Part shown: in pieces, positions 1 through 7,856 of the stretch
Layout: each line of letters starts with the position of its first letter
How positions within the stretch are numbered: the first letter of the stretch is position 1
Source: Perlabentimonas sp034003245
GTDB taxonomy: Bacteria; Bacteroidota; Bacteroidia; Bacteroidales; Tenuifilaceae
Direction: 5' to 3'
Length of the DNA: 64,000 bases
Assembly: GCA_034003245.1 (NCBI GenBank)
Contig: JAVEYY010000018.1
Span: 18,587 to 82,586 of the forward strand
Translations under genes and position numbers: made by a program
Notes under the pieces: generated by a model
Seen by the model: the letters and a program-made list of their open reading frames with translations, nothing else
Told to the model about the DNA's origin: nothing
Databases searched by the model: none

Positions 1-275
1 ATGAGCTTAAAGAGGCTGTGGTAATGTCGGGCCGATCAAGATTACGTCCAGTACTAATGACAACCCTTACTACACTGCTAGGTATGCTTCCTCTAGCGAT
101 GGGAATTGGCGAAGGGTCCGAGATGTGGACACCAATGGGTGTAGCAATTATTGGTGGGTTGCTCTTCTCAACCATTATCACGCTAATTCTTATACCTGTA
201 GTTTACATTCTCTTTGGGAAAAACAGGATGAGAAGCGAGAAAAAACGGTTAGCCGAACTTGAAGCATCAATGTAA
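1..275 (+). CDS. RND efflux transporter permease, C-terminal fragment
   Basis: This is the last 90 codons of a gene that begins before the window; the frame is open from base 3, so the internal ATG at 18 is not the start. The text AVVMSGRSRLRPVLMTT followed by LLGMLPLAMG and two hydrophobic helices is the hallmark C-terminal end of AcrB/MexB/CusA-type inner-membrane pumps (the last two transmembrane helices and the short cytoplasmic tail). The family exports drugs, metals or lipids by proton exchange as part of a tripartite envelope complex. The substrate cannot be told from this fragment. The PG0541-family gene 75 nt downstream on the same strand is a typical companion of such pumps in Bacteroidota. 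Confidence 0.93.
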   Translation, partial: ELKEAVVMSGRSRLRPVLMTTLTTLLGMLPLAMGIGEGSEMWTPMGVAIIGGLLFSTIITLILIPVVYILFGKNRMRSEKKRLAELEASM

Positions 276-350
276 AGAAACAACCAGTATGTGGCCAGAG
301 AAGGAATAAATGCTGGCCACAAACTGGTGAACCTAATAATTTCATAACTG

Positions 351-644
351 ATGAAAACTGTATTCATAGTATTTAACCAAGCATTAACGGAGCGAATCGA
401 CACGATTCTCGATAAGCATTTTATCCGTGGATTTACACGATGGGTCGACGTGCAAGGTCGCGGCACCCAAACCGGAGAACCTCATATGGGAACCCATACA
501 TGGCCTGCCATGAATTCCTCAGTACTAACAGTGGTTGAAGAATCAAAAGTTGAGCCCCTTCTCTCCTCGCTGAAAAAGTTAAACGAGATGTCAGAATTGC
601 AAGGTCTTAGGGCGTTTGTTTGGTCAGCCGAAGTTGGAATTTAG
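351..644 (+). CDS. PG0541-family transporter-associated protein
   Basis: A 97-residue cytoplasmic protein without signal peptide or membrane segment. It matches my memory of the PG0541 family, small proteins with a ferredoxin-like, PII/CutA-like fold encoded just after RND efflux pump genes in Bacteroidota. Visible features are the N-terminal MKTVFIVFNQALTERI strand-helix, a central Gly/His/Thr-rich loop (GRGTQTGEPHMGTHTWPAM, residues about 37-55) and a C-terminal helix and strand ending in VWSAEVGI. The biochemical role is not established. Position directly behind the pump and before a strong terminator suggests cotranscription and possible regulation of the pump. Confidence 0.8.
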   Translation: MKTVFIVFNQALTERIDTILDKHFIRGFTRWVDVQGRGTQTGEPHMGTHTWPAMNSSVLTVVEESKVEPLLSSLKKLNEMSELQGLRAFVWSAEVGI

Positions 645-697
645 GAATGATAGATTTAATCCGCTAAAAGGATTTAAGGCTTAAAAACGTCAAAGGA

Positions 698-732
698 AGG
701 GTCTCCTCTAATAGTTAGGTGGAGACCCTTTC
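698..732 (+). terminator. Rho-independent terminator after the efflux operon
   Basis: AGGGTCTCC (698-706) pairs perfectly with GGAGACCCT (721-729). The 14-nt loop holds a second small stem CTAA/TTAG, and a short T tract follows. It lies 54 nt after the PG0541-family stop codon. Confidence 0.8.
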
Positions 733-831
733 TGCATCTAAATCAAACACCTTTTTCAAAAAACTGAAATCAACAAACCAAAAATTAAACAAAAACCTAT
801 ATTTTTACAACCTACAATTGAAATTTTTGAG

Positions 832-1200
832 ATGATTGCAAAAAGCATTCTTTTGGTTGAAGATGTATACTACAATCAGGTACTGGTTGAATCACTACTG
901 GTGGACTGGGGCTATGCTGTTGAAATAGTAAAGAACGGAGCCGAAGCACTGGATCGGATGAAAGAAAAATCCTACGATTTAATTGTACTCGACATCATGA
1001 TGCCCATAATGGACGGATTTACCTTTCTTGATGAGAAAAAGAAAGTGGCCGATAAAACTCCGGTGATTATCCTAACTGCCCGAAACGAAATGAAAAGCAT
1101 TCAAAAAGCGCTTGAACTAGGAGCCAACGATTACGTAGCCAAACCATTCAACTCCTTCGACTTGCGCAACAAGGTTGCGTTATTGTTAGCAAAGAAATAG
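832..1200 (+). CDS. single-domain response regulator (CheY-like receiver)
   Basis: A 122-residue protein made only of a receiver domain. The acidic pair E10/D11, phosphoacceptor D54 (in LIVLDIMMP), T82 and K104 (in VAKPF) are all present, so it should be phosphorylatable. There is no DNA-binding or enzymatic output domain, so it must act by protein contact or as a phosphorelay intermediate. No kinase gene lies next to it; the nearest in the window is the hybrid kinase at 35-37 kb. A -7-like element TATATTTT sits at 798-805, one base off the Bacteroidota consensus. The gene appears monocistronic. Confidence 0.93.
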   Translation: MIAKSILLVEDVYYNQVLVESLLVDWGYAVEIVKNGAEALDRMKEKSYDLIVLDIMMPIMDGFTFLDEKKKVADKTPVIILTARNEMKSIQKALELGANDYVAKPFNSFDLRNKVALLLAKK

Positions 1201-1251
1201 ATTGGGAATTTGTATTTGCTAAACTAAACTCCCCACTCCAGCAAGTTGTAC

Positions 1252-2007
1252 CTATTCCAACTTCATTACATGCGATTCGACTAGTTTAACGGTATGTTTA
1301 AGTAAACTGGAATCGCCAATGGCACCGTGACCCGGAATTACCACCTCTGCCTCGGGGAACGCATCAATAACCTTCAGGACCGTCTGCCTCCAAGAACCTA
1401 AAACTGCATCGGCCAAGTTGCCCAGGTTACTTGAATGAATACTCTTGATTAGGCATCCTCCAAATAGCACTTTTTGGGCAGGAAACCAAACCACAATATT
1501 ATCGATAGTATGACCACCCCCAAAGTACTGACAGACTACATCCTCGCCATTAAAACTAAATTTTAAATAATTATCAAAAGGCAGGCTTGGAACTGGCAAT
1601 CCATGCTTAATACATAAATCTATCGTTAACCTGTTCGCTACCGATTCAATTCCAAGTTTTTTTAAATACTCCAACCCACCAATACAATCATCGTGGAAAT
1701 GACCAGCAATAAACTTGGTTACCTTAACTCCCATTTTACTTAATAGATACTCGCATAGAACACGAGTTTGCTCTTTGTCCATTGGGGTATCAACCATTAA
1801 GGCTTCGCCTTTTTTGATAAAAATCAACCCATTTGACGAAAACCGGCCATATATCGTATCGGCATGATAGGTTACATGAGTAAAAACAGAATCCTTAATT
1901 TGTTGAAGGAAAATATCATCGTTAATTTTTATTGTAGCCATTGGCTGTCCTTTACCAATGATACTCATTGTTAACAAAAGGGTAGCAAAAAGAAAAAACC
2001 GTTTCAT
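1252..2007 (-). CDS. bla: subclass B1 metallo-beta-lactamase
   Basis: A 251-residue zinc hydrolase with an N-terminal signal peptide (MKRFFLFATLLLTMSIIGKG), so periplasmic or exported. All subclass B1 zinc ligands are visible: H103, H105 and H166 for Zn1 (GHFHDD and GGGHTIDN), and D107, C185 (GGCLIKS) and H227 (PGHG) for Zn2. The full ligand set, including the cysteine, separates it from glyoxalase-II-like relatives and from subclasses B2 and B3. Family members hydrolyse penicillins, cephalosporins and carbapenems; whether this one does is inference. It stands alone with no integron, insertion sequence or composition shift beside it, so it looks like a resident chromosomal gene, as known for BlaB/CcrA-type enzymes in this phylum. 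Confidence 0.9.
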   Translation of the reverse strand: MKRFFLFATLLLTMSIIGKGQPMATIKINDDIFLQQIKDSVFTHVTYHADTIYGRFSSNGLIFIKKGEALMVDTPMDKEQTRVLCEYLLSKMGVKVTKFIAGHFHDDCIGGLEYLKKLGIESVANRLTIDLCIKHGLPVPSLPFDNYLKFSFNGEDVVCQYFGGGHTIDNIVVWFPAQKVLFGGCLIKSIHSSNLGNLADAVLGSWRQTVLKVIDAFPEAEVVIPGHGAIGDSSLLKHTVKLVESHVMKLE

Positions 2008-2109
2008 AATTTTCAGTTTAGTGTAATTACCTTGAATGTGTCTACTTAAAAATAGTTGGCCAAAAAGTAAACCTTGAATTCGAGCAAATCGTATAGACTA
2101 TTGATTTGA

Positions 2110-2117
2110 CAAATATA
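2110..2117 (-). promoter_or_regulatory. -7 promoter element for the metallo-beta-lactamase
   Basis: On the minus strand this reads TATATTTG, a perfect match to the Bacteroidota -7 consensus TAnnTTTG, about 100 nt before the beta-lactamase ATG. No clear -33 TTTG lies 19 nt upstream. Confidence 0.4.
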
Positions 2118-2276
2118 GGGTTAAACAGTTTGAGTTGAATTATTTTTAAATATAATTAATTCAAGACCTACGAAAACAATTTGTTGTAAACTTCTATTTG
2201 AATAAGAATAAATCTGTTTTGCTTCAATTTCTGTAGTGTTTATCAAAGAACTAGGATTATGTTAAAGATATTATAC

Positions 2277-2284
2277 TATATTTG
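2277..2284 (+). promoter_or_regulatory. -7 promoter element for the PorE-like gene
   Basis: TATATTTG, a perfect TAnnTTTG match, ends 41 nt before the ATG at 2326. No clear -33 element was found. Confidence 0.5.
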
Positions 2285-2325
2285 CTAATGGATTAGCAAA
2301 CCCAAACACACAACACCGTATAGGT

Positions 2326-4635
2326 ATGTACGCACGGTTATTAGCTGTTATTCTACTTTTTACAAATCTTGGCCTTACTGCTCAGAACTGGAATTTGATA
2401 TACTCCAAGGAGATTGAAGCCGAAGATTTCCTGTTTGTTCGGCAATACGACAAAGCAGCCCAAAAATACAAAGAGGCGCTTAAACTTCACCCTCAGAGCG
2501 GTAACCTACTATTCAAAGTAGGTAGCACGCTAATGCTAACGGCTAACGGCAAGTCCGAAGCGCAAGAATACCTCGAAAAAGCCGCCGAGAAAGTATCTGC
2601 CACATACGATCCCCGAGCAATTAGGGAAGAGGGGGCTCCTCCTCAGGCATTACTGCTATTAGGCAAAGTTTACCAAGCGAATAGCCAGTTCGATAAGGCA
2701 ATTACAACGTACAACAAGTATAAGACATTTCTGAAAACCGATGATCCGATGATAAAGTTTGCCGATAGGCAAATTGAGGCCAGCCGGATTGCCCCTCAAC
2801 TTATGGCCGACGCCCAGGGTTTTAAAGCCACAAATTTGGGCAATGTGATAAACAACAAGAATGCGAACTTCAACCCCGTAATCTCGGGCGATGGTAAAAC
2901 CCTTGCATATACAACCCTAACCAACAACGGATACGAGATCTACGTTTCGCGAAAAAAAGGTGATACATGGGAACGACCAAAAAAAATTACCGATGACATC
3001 CGTGGGGGATTTCTTAAAACCACAGCATTATCGTACGATGGGACATGGATGTACCTGGTTGATGACATGTCAGCAACTACGAGTATTTACGACACCTTTT
3101 TCGACGAGGGCTACTGGGTTAGGGCAAAAAAACTGAAAAAACCCATCACCACTAAGTTCAACGAAACCCATGCTGCGGTATCGCCCGATGGAAATACTCT
3201 TTACTTTACCAGCGATCGACCTGGTGGATTAGGAGGACTCGACATCTACAAATCGACCCAGGACAGTAAGGGACGCTGGGGAAATCCCGAAAATCTGGGA
3301 TCGAGGATTAACACAGAGTTTAACGAGAATACACCGTTTGTCACCCCCGATGGGACATACCTCTTTTTCAGCTCCGAGGGGCACAACAGCATGGGCGGTT
3401 ACGATATTTTCTATATCGAGTTAGCCGGTTCGGGCAAACCAGTAAATCTGGGCTATCCAATTAATACTGGCGACGACAACCTTTTCTTCCTACCCGAAAA
3501 CCTGAACCGTGGATTTATGGCTATGTCAGGTCCCGAGAGCATAGGTCCGCAGGATATTTATCAGGTAGATATTATTCCACTTGTAAACCTTGTCGGAAAC
3601 CTTACCTCGTCCGACAATCAAAGTTTACCCGGCATGGGCGAAGCAAAGGTTGCGTTCTACAGTACCCAATCCATTGAACCCATAGCCCAGCTTAACACCA
3701 GTTTAGCAGCTAACTCTTTCAACAAAAAATTACTACCTGGCGATTACCGAATTGAGGTATCTGCTGACGGTTTTGAAAATTTTGCCTCGCAGGTTTCGAT
3801 TAGTGGGAATAGTCGTGAACAAGATTTTAGAATCGAGCTGATTCCTTTGCCAAAGCAGCCAGAACCAATGCTTGCAACAGTTGAAGAGATAAAGCCACAA
3901 GAACAACCTGTAGTAGAAACCTCCAAAGTGGAAGAGGTTAAAATGGAATTGCCAGCGCAAAATCGCGATGTAACAATTCCACAAGAGGTCAAAACCGAAG
4001 AAAAACACAAACCTGAACCACAGCCTGCTAAACCAACCGAGAAACCCAAAACCGAAGAGGTTAAACCTGCTCCTGCCCCAAAACAGAAAATCGAACCTAA
4101 ACCCGAATCTAAACCACAGCCAAAAACGCCCAAACGTGCGCCCACTCGCTCAACACTTGTTGCTGAAACCCCCACCGAGGGTAGTTTTACAGTGCAAATA
4201 ATGGCCTTGCTAGTTCCTGTTAAGGAAGAGAGATTCTCCAATATTACCGGACTCTCGATTGTACAAGGCGATGATGGATACTACCGCTACTTTGTGGGAT
4301 CGGCCGAGACCCGCAGCGAGGCTGCTGAGATACAGCGTCAACTTAAAGCCATGGGATATAAGGATGCTTTTATCCGAAGACTTCAAGCATCGACGAGGAA
4401 AGTTGAAACTGACCATAAAAAAACCGAGGGGGAATATACTATTCAAGTTTTTGCATTAAAAAATCCGGTTGATACAAATCGCTTTAGCAACCTCCCCGAC
4501 CTCTCTTTTGTTGAGGGCGACGACTCATTCTACCGCTATTTTACCGGCAATTACCAAACCTATGAGCAGGCTCACAGCGATCTACAACGCGTTGTGCAGC
4601 TTGGTTACAAGGGCGCATTTATTCGAAAACGCTAA
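2326..4635 (+). CDS. PorE-like TPR/PD40 protein with two C-terminal SPOR domains
   Basis: A 769-residue exported protein. In order: signal peptide (about 1-19, ending LTAQ); TPR-like helices with a GNLLFKVGSTLML motif (25-150); a PD40/WD40-like beta-propeller with repeated SPDGNTLYFTSDRPGG-type blades (about 175-410); a carboxypeptidase-regulatory-like beta sandwich with PGDYRIEVSADGFE (about 420-505); a Pro/Lys/Glu-rich linker (510-615); and two SPOR domains, GSFTVQIMA... (617-688) and GEYTIQVFA... (700-769). TPR, propeller and CRD in this order are the architecture of PorE of the type IX secretion system, which ends in an OmpA-like peptidoglycan-binding domain. Here SPOR domains, known to bind denuded glycan strands, take that place. 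A periplasmic, peptidoglycan-attached scaffold is the likely role. Confidence 0.85.
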   Translation: MYARLLAVILLFTNLGLTAQNWNLIYSKEIEAEDFLFVRQYDKAAQKYKEALKLHPQSGNLLFKVGSTLMLTANGKSEAQEYLEKAAEKVSATYDPRAIREEGAPPQALLLLGKVYQANSQFDKAITTYNKYKTFLKTDDPMIKFADRQIEASRIAPQLMADAQGFKATNLGNVINNKNANFNPVISGDGKTLAYTTLTNNGYEIYVSRKKGDTWERPKKITDDIRGGFLKTTALSYDGTWMYLVDDMSATTSIYDTFFDEGYWVRAKKLKKPITTKFNETHAAVSPDGNTLYFTSDRPGGLGGLDIYKSTQDSKGRWGNPENLGSRINTEFNENTPFVTPDGTYLFFSSEGHNSMGGYDIFYIELAGSGKPVNLGYPINTGDDNLFFLPENLNRGFMAMSGPESIGPQDIYQVDIIPLVNLVGNLTSSDNQSLPGMGEAKVAFYSTQSIEPIAQLNTSLAANSFNKKLLPGDYRIEVSADGFENFASQVSISGNSREQDFRIELIPLPKQPEPMLATVEEIKPQEQPVVETSKVEEVKMELPAQNRDVTIPQEVKTEEKHKPEPQPAKPTEKPKTEEVKPAPAPKQKIEPKPESKPQPKTPKRAPTRSTLVAETPTEGSFTVQIMALLVPVKEERFSNITGLSIVQGDDGYYRYFVGSAETRSEAAEIQRQLKAMGYKDAFIRRLQASTRKVETDHKKTEGEYTIQVFALKNPVDTNRFSNLPDLSFVEGDDSFYRYFTGNYQTYEQAHSDLQRVVQLGYKGAFIRKR

Positions 4636-4674
4636 TTGCCCATCATTTTATTATCTCAAAATAATCAGATCCAG

Positions 4675-5538
4675 ATGAAAAACTTTGCTAGACAATATAT
4701 GCGCACTGCGCTGCTTTTGGCATTTACTATCGTTACCTCAACAGCATGGTCACAGTCGCTTCTTTACAAAGTATCTGGCAGTGCAATGAATAATCAGGTG
4801 TATATTTACGGCACCATTCATGCTCTACCAAAGGCAGACTTTTTTATTGATGAAAGAGTAACCGAAAAACTTGACAAAGCCCAGAAAGTGGTACTCGAGA
4901 TTGATATGTCGAGCCCAACCATGGTGATGGAGGTTCAAACTGCCATGATAATGCAAAACAACAGCATCGACAAGTTGCTTAGCAGCGAGGACTACAGCAA
5001 AATCAGGCAGTTTTTTGCCGATTCGCTTCAGCTACCCATCGATATGCTTAAGCAGATTAAGCCGCTAATGCTATCGTCGTTTATGTTGCCCAAGCTAATT
5101 GGCCAGGAATCGGCATCGTACGAGACATACTTTTTACAAAAGGCAATGGAGCAAGGCAAACCGATTGGTGGTCTCGAAACCGTAGCCGAGCAAATTGGTT
5201 ACATGGACAAAATTCCGCTCGATCAGCAGGCTACAATGCTAATGGAGAGTATCAACGATTTTAACGAATCGCGTGCCGAATTCAGAACACTGGTTGAAAC
5301 ATACAAATCTCGCGATGTGGAGAAGGTTTACGCTAAGATGATGGAAACATCCGAAGAGTATAAAGATTTTGGCGAATACCTTATCGACGCCCGAAACAAG
5401 AATTGGATTCCCAAAATTGTTGAACTGGCCAACCAGCAGATTACATTTATTGCGGTTGGGTGCGGCCACCTAGGAGGCGAAAAAGGAGTTTTAAACCTGC
5501 TCCGAGAGCAGGGCTTCACGGTTGAGATGCTTAAATAG
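4675..5538 (+). CDS. TraB/GumN family protein
   Basis: A 287-residue protein of the TraB/GumN (PrgY-like) family. The ATG at 4675 is chosen over an upstream in-frame TTG at 4636 because it starts a clean signal peptide (MKNFARQYMRTALLLAFTIV...AWSQ). Family motifs are the N-terminal YGTIHALPK with its conserved histidine, a central GLETVAEQ motif (GxxE) and a C-terminal VGCGHLGGEKG (GxxH-type). Members are suspected metal-dependent proteases of the Tiki/EreA/ChaN superfamily; the function here is unknown. It lies 39 nt after the PorE-like gene and is probably cotranscribed with it, which would place it in the same envelope. Confidence 0.88.
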   Translation: MKNFARQYMRTALLLAFTIVTSTAWSQSLLYKVSGSAMNNQVYIYGTIHALPKADFFIDERVTEKLDKAQKVVLEIDMSSPTMVMEVQTAMIMQNNSIDKLLSSEDYSKIRQFFADSLQLPIDMLKQIKPLMLSSFMLPKLIGQESASYETYFLQKAMEQGKPIGGLETVAEQIGYMDKIPLDQQATMLMESINDFNESRAEFRTLVETYKSRDVEKVYAKMMETSEEYKDFGEYLIDARNKNWIPKIVELANQQITFIAVGCGHLGGEKGVLNLLREQGFTVEMLK

Positions 5539-5573
5539 TAAAGTATTCGTTCCCAGGCCATATGATTTTTAGA

Positions 5574-5604
5574 TTTGATAACTCCAAAAGGCTTTGTATT
5601 TTTG
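5574..5604 (+). promoter_or_regulatory. Bacteroidota promoter for dapB
   Basis: TTTG (5574-5577), exactly 19 nt, then TATTTTTG (5597-5604): a perfect match to the phylum consensus TTTG-N19-TAnnTTTG. It ends 19 nt before the ATG at 5624, and so rules out the in-frame TTG at 5594 as a start. Confidence 0.8.
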
Positions 5605-5623
5605 CCCTGTTAAATTTAACCCG

Positions 5624-6340
5624 ATGAAAATTGCACTAATTGGCTATGGCAAGATGGGCCACGAGATCGAAGCCATTGCCCTGGAGCGTGGTCACACTAT
5701 CGATCTTATTATTGATCACAACAACAGGCACGAGCTAACAGCTCATAACCTCGATAAGGTTGATGTTGCCATTGAGTTTACATCGCCCGAGACAGCCTTT
5801 GAAAATGTGAAGACATGCCTTTTAGCCAATAAACCCGTGGTTTGCGGTACAACAGGCTGGCTATCCAAACTAGATGAGGCAAAAACCATTGCCGAGAGTG
5901 GCAACGGAGCTCTTTTCTGGGCCTCGAACTTCAGCATTGGGGTAAACCTATTTTTCAGGCTTAACCGCGTAATGGCCAAGTATATCAACATGGTAAAGGG
6001 GTACAGTGTTGCCATCGAGGAAATTCATCATACTCAGAAAAAGGATGCACCCAGCGGAACCGCCATTACCCTTTCCGAGATTATATCGGCAGAAATAGAT
6101 TCGCTAGCAGGTTGGACACTAGCACCAGAAGTATCCGAAAATAAAATCGAAATATCAGCCATTAGAGAAGGCAATGTGCCCGGAACCCACACGGTAACGC
6201 TAAACTCCGAACAAGACGAAATAGTGCTTACCCATAAAGCCAAAAGCCGAAGAGGATTTGCCCTTGGGGCAGTGCTTGCAGCTGAGTTTTCTGCTGGGAA
6301 AAAAGGTTTTTTAACAATGGATAGCTTATTACAGATATAA
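5624..6340 (+). CDS. dapB: 4-hydroxy-tetrahydrodipicolinate reductase
   Basis: DapB reduces 4-hydroxy-tetrahydrodipicolinate with NAD(P)H in the diaminopimelate/lysine pathway. The 238-residue protein has the Rossmann motif GYGKMG (residues 7-12), the VVCGTTGW cofactor loop (72-79) and the catalytic signature EIHHTQKKDAPSGTA with H135/H136 and the lysine before DAPSGTA. The length fits the short Bacteroidota form. The start at 5624 (MKIALIGYG) is fixed by the promoter just upstream. lepB follows after 95 nt on the same strand, an order I recall as common in this phylum. Confidence 0.96.
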   Translation: MKIALIGYGKMGHEIEAIALERGHTIDLIIDHNNRHELTAHNLDKVDVAIEFTSPETAFENVKTCLLANKPVVCGTTGWLSKLDEAKTIAESGNGALFWASNFSIGVNLFFRLNRVMAKYINMVKGYSVAIEEIHHTQKKDAPSGTAITLSEIISAEIDSLAGWTLAPEVSENKIEISAIREGNVPGTHTVTLNSEQDEIVLTHKAKSRRGFALGAVLAAEFSAGKKGFLTMDSLLQI

Positions 6341-6435
6341 TATTCCGATAAAAAGTAGTAAACTTACCCCACAAAAACATAACAACCAATCACACTATCC
6401 GTCAACCAAATTGAATTAATCTACTAATCTAAATA

Positions 6436-7776
6436 ATGGAACAGATTAAAGCATTTCTAAAAAACAGATATTTTCTGTTAGCAGTTTCGTCAGCAATATT
6501 TATTCTATGGGTAATATGGATCGGCAACTACTGGTTGCTATTTGGATTGCCCATCTTTTTCGATTACCACATCACCCGTAAGGTGAATTGGACACCCTGG
6601 AAAAAACGAGGCGTGAAGAAAAGAAGCGCCTTAGTAGAGTGGGTGGACGCGCTAATCTTTGCCGTGGTTGCCGCAACGCTCATTAGGATGTTCTTTATCG
6701 AGGCATACACCATCCCCACCTCCTCGATGGAAAAATCGTTGCTAATTGGCGATTATCTGTTTGTTAGCAAGGTAAGCTATGGCCCCAAGTTGCCCAATAC
6801 GCCCATCTCATTCCCCTTTGCCCATCACACATTGCCTCTAACGAAGAACACCAAATCGTACGTTGAGTGGATAAAACGCCCATACAAGCGCCTGGCCGGA
6901 CTTGGCGATATTAAGCGCGATGACGTGGTGGTTTTTAACTACCCAGAGGGCGATACGGTAATCGTTCAGTTTCAGTCGAATCGTAGCTACTACTCAGTGA
7001 TAAGGGAGATTGGACGCGAGCGAACTCTCCGCGAGTACGATATCGTTGTTCGCCCTGTTGATAAGCGCGAGAACTACATTAAGCGATGCGTAGCCATTCC
7101 TGGCGATACGCTTCAAGTGGTTAGAGGCCAACTTGTGGTAAATGGACAAAAGCAGAAGGATATTCCCGGAAGACAGTACACCCATATCATTCGCACAAAC
7201 GGAACAGCAATTAACACGAGGATACTTGACGACCTTAACATTGCCAAGGACGACCGTTTCTTTAACCCCGCTGGGGGGATTTACGAGATGCCACTTACCT
7301 CCGAGGCTTACGAGAGAATCCGACAGCTAAAGAATGTGCATTCCGTGCTTAAGTACGAGAATACCAACCCAACCATGATGACCAAAGCGATATTCCCTCA
7401 CTCCCCCGAGTACTCGTGGACCGAGGATAACTTTGGCCCAATCTGGGTTCCCAAAAAGGGTGAGGCCATCGATATCAACACCAAAAATCTTCCTCTTTTC
7501 CATAGAATTATTGAAACCTACGAGGGAAACAAGCTACAGGTAAAGGACAGCGTAATTTACATTAACGATTTACCTGCCAGCACATACACCTTTAAAATGG
7601 ATTACTACTTTATGATGGGTGATAACCGCCACAACTCAGCCGATTCCCGTTTCTGGGGATTTGTGCCCGAGGATCATATTGTGGGTAAGGCATCGTTTAT
7701 CTGGCTATCGTTGGATAAAGACAAACGATTCCCCGCAAACATAAGGTGGAATAGAGCGTTTAAAGGAATTAGCTAA
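6436..7776 (+). CDS. lepB: signal peptidase I, large Bacteroidota form
   Basis: Inner-membrane serine protease that removes signal peptides from exported proteins. Two N-terminal hydrophobic segments (about 12-45 and 70-85) precede the catalytic domain. Catalytic S97 lies in PTSSMEKSLLIGD and general-base K216 in YIKRCVAIPGD; box E is GDNRHNSADSRFWG. At 446 residues it is longer than the roughly 320 of E. coli LepB, mainly through extra sequence between boxes D and E, about residues 230-385 (VVNGQKQKDI to ENTNPTMMT and beyond), which is usual for Bacteroidetes. Its role is general secretion, including the many signal-peptide proteins in this window. Confidence 0.95.
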   Translation: MEQIKAFLKNRYFLLAVSSAIFILWVIWIGNYWLLFGLPIFFDYHITRKVNWTPWKKRGVKKRSALVEWVDALIFAVVAATLIRMFFIEAYTIPTSSMEKSLLIGDYLFVSKVSYGPKLPNTPISFPFAHHTLPLTKNTKSYVEWIKRPYKRLAGLGDIKRDDVVVFNYPEGDTVIVQFQSNRSYYSVIREIGRERTLREYDIVVRPVDKRENYIKRCVAIPGDTLQVVRGQLVVNGQKQKDIPGRQYTHIIRTNGTAINTRILDDLNIAKDDRFFNPAGGIYEMPLTSEAYERIRQLKNVHSVLKYENTNPTMMTKAIFPHSPEYSWTEDNFGPIWVPKKGEAIDINTKNLPLFHRIIETYEGNKLQVKDSVIYINDLPASTYTFKMDYYFMMGDNRHNSADSRFWGFVPEDHIVGKASFIWLSLDKDKRFPANIRWNRAFKGIS

Positions 7777-7798
7777 TTTGTGACTTAATATCAGCGCA

Positions 7799-7842
7799 AA
7801 GGCGCTAAACCGCAATTACAAATCTTTGCGGTTTAGCGCCTT
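7799..7842. terminator. bidirectional terminator between lepB and the SNF2 helicase gene
   Basis: AAGGCGCTAAACCGCA (7799-7814) and TGCGGTTTAGCGCCTT (7827-7842) form a perfect 16-bp stem with a 12-nt loop. A T-rich tract follows on the plus strand. It lies between the two convergent genes and can serve both. Confidence 0.85.
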
Positions 7843-7856
7843 CAAATTTTGTGCAG

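Larger units (their letters stand above)
2008..2325. other. divergent intergenic region, no gene
   Basis: An A+T-rich 318-base spacer between the divergent beta-lactamase and PorE-like genes. Apart from one -7-type promoter element facing each gene (2110-2117 minus, 2277-2284 plus) I see no ORF, RNA or repeat. Confidence 0.7.

Noticed and set aside
3744..4241. 165-residue Ser/Gly-rich open frame antisense to the PorE-like gene
   Set aside because: It mirrors the low-complexity Pro/Lys/Glu linker; no signal peptide or domain.
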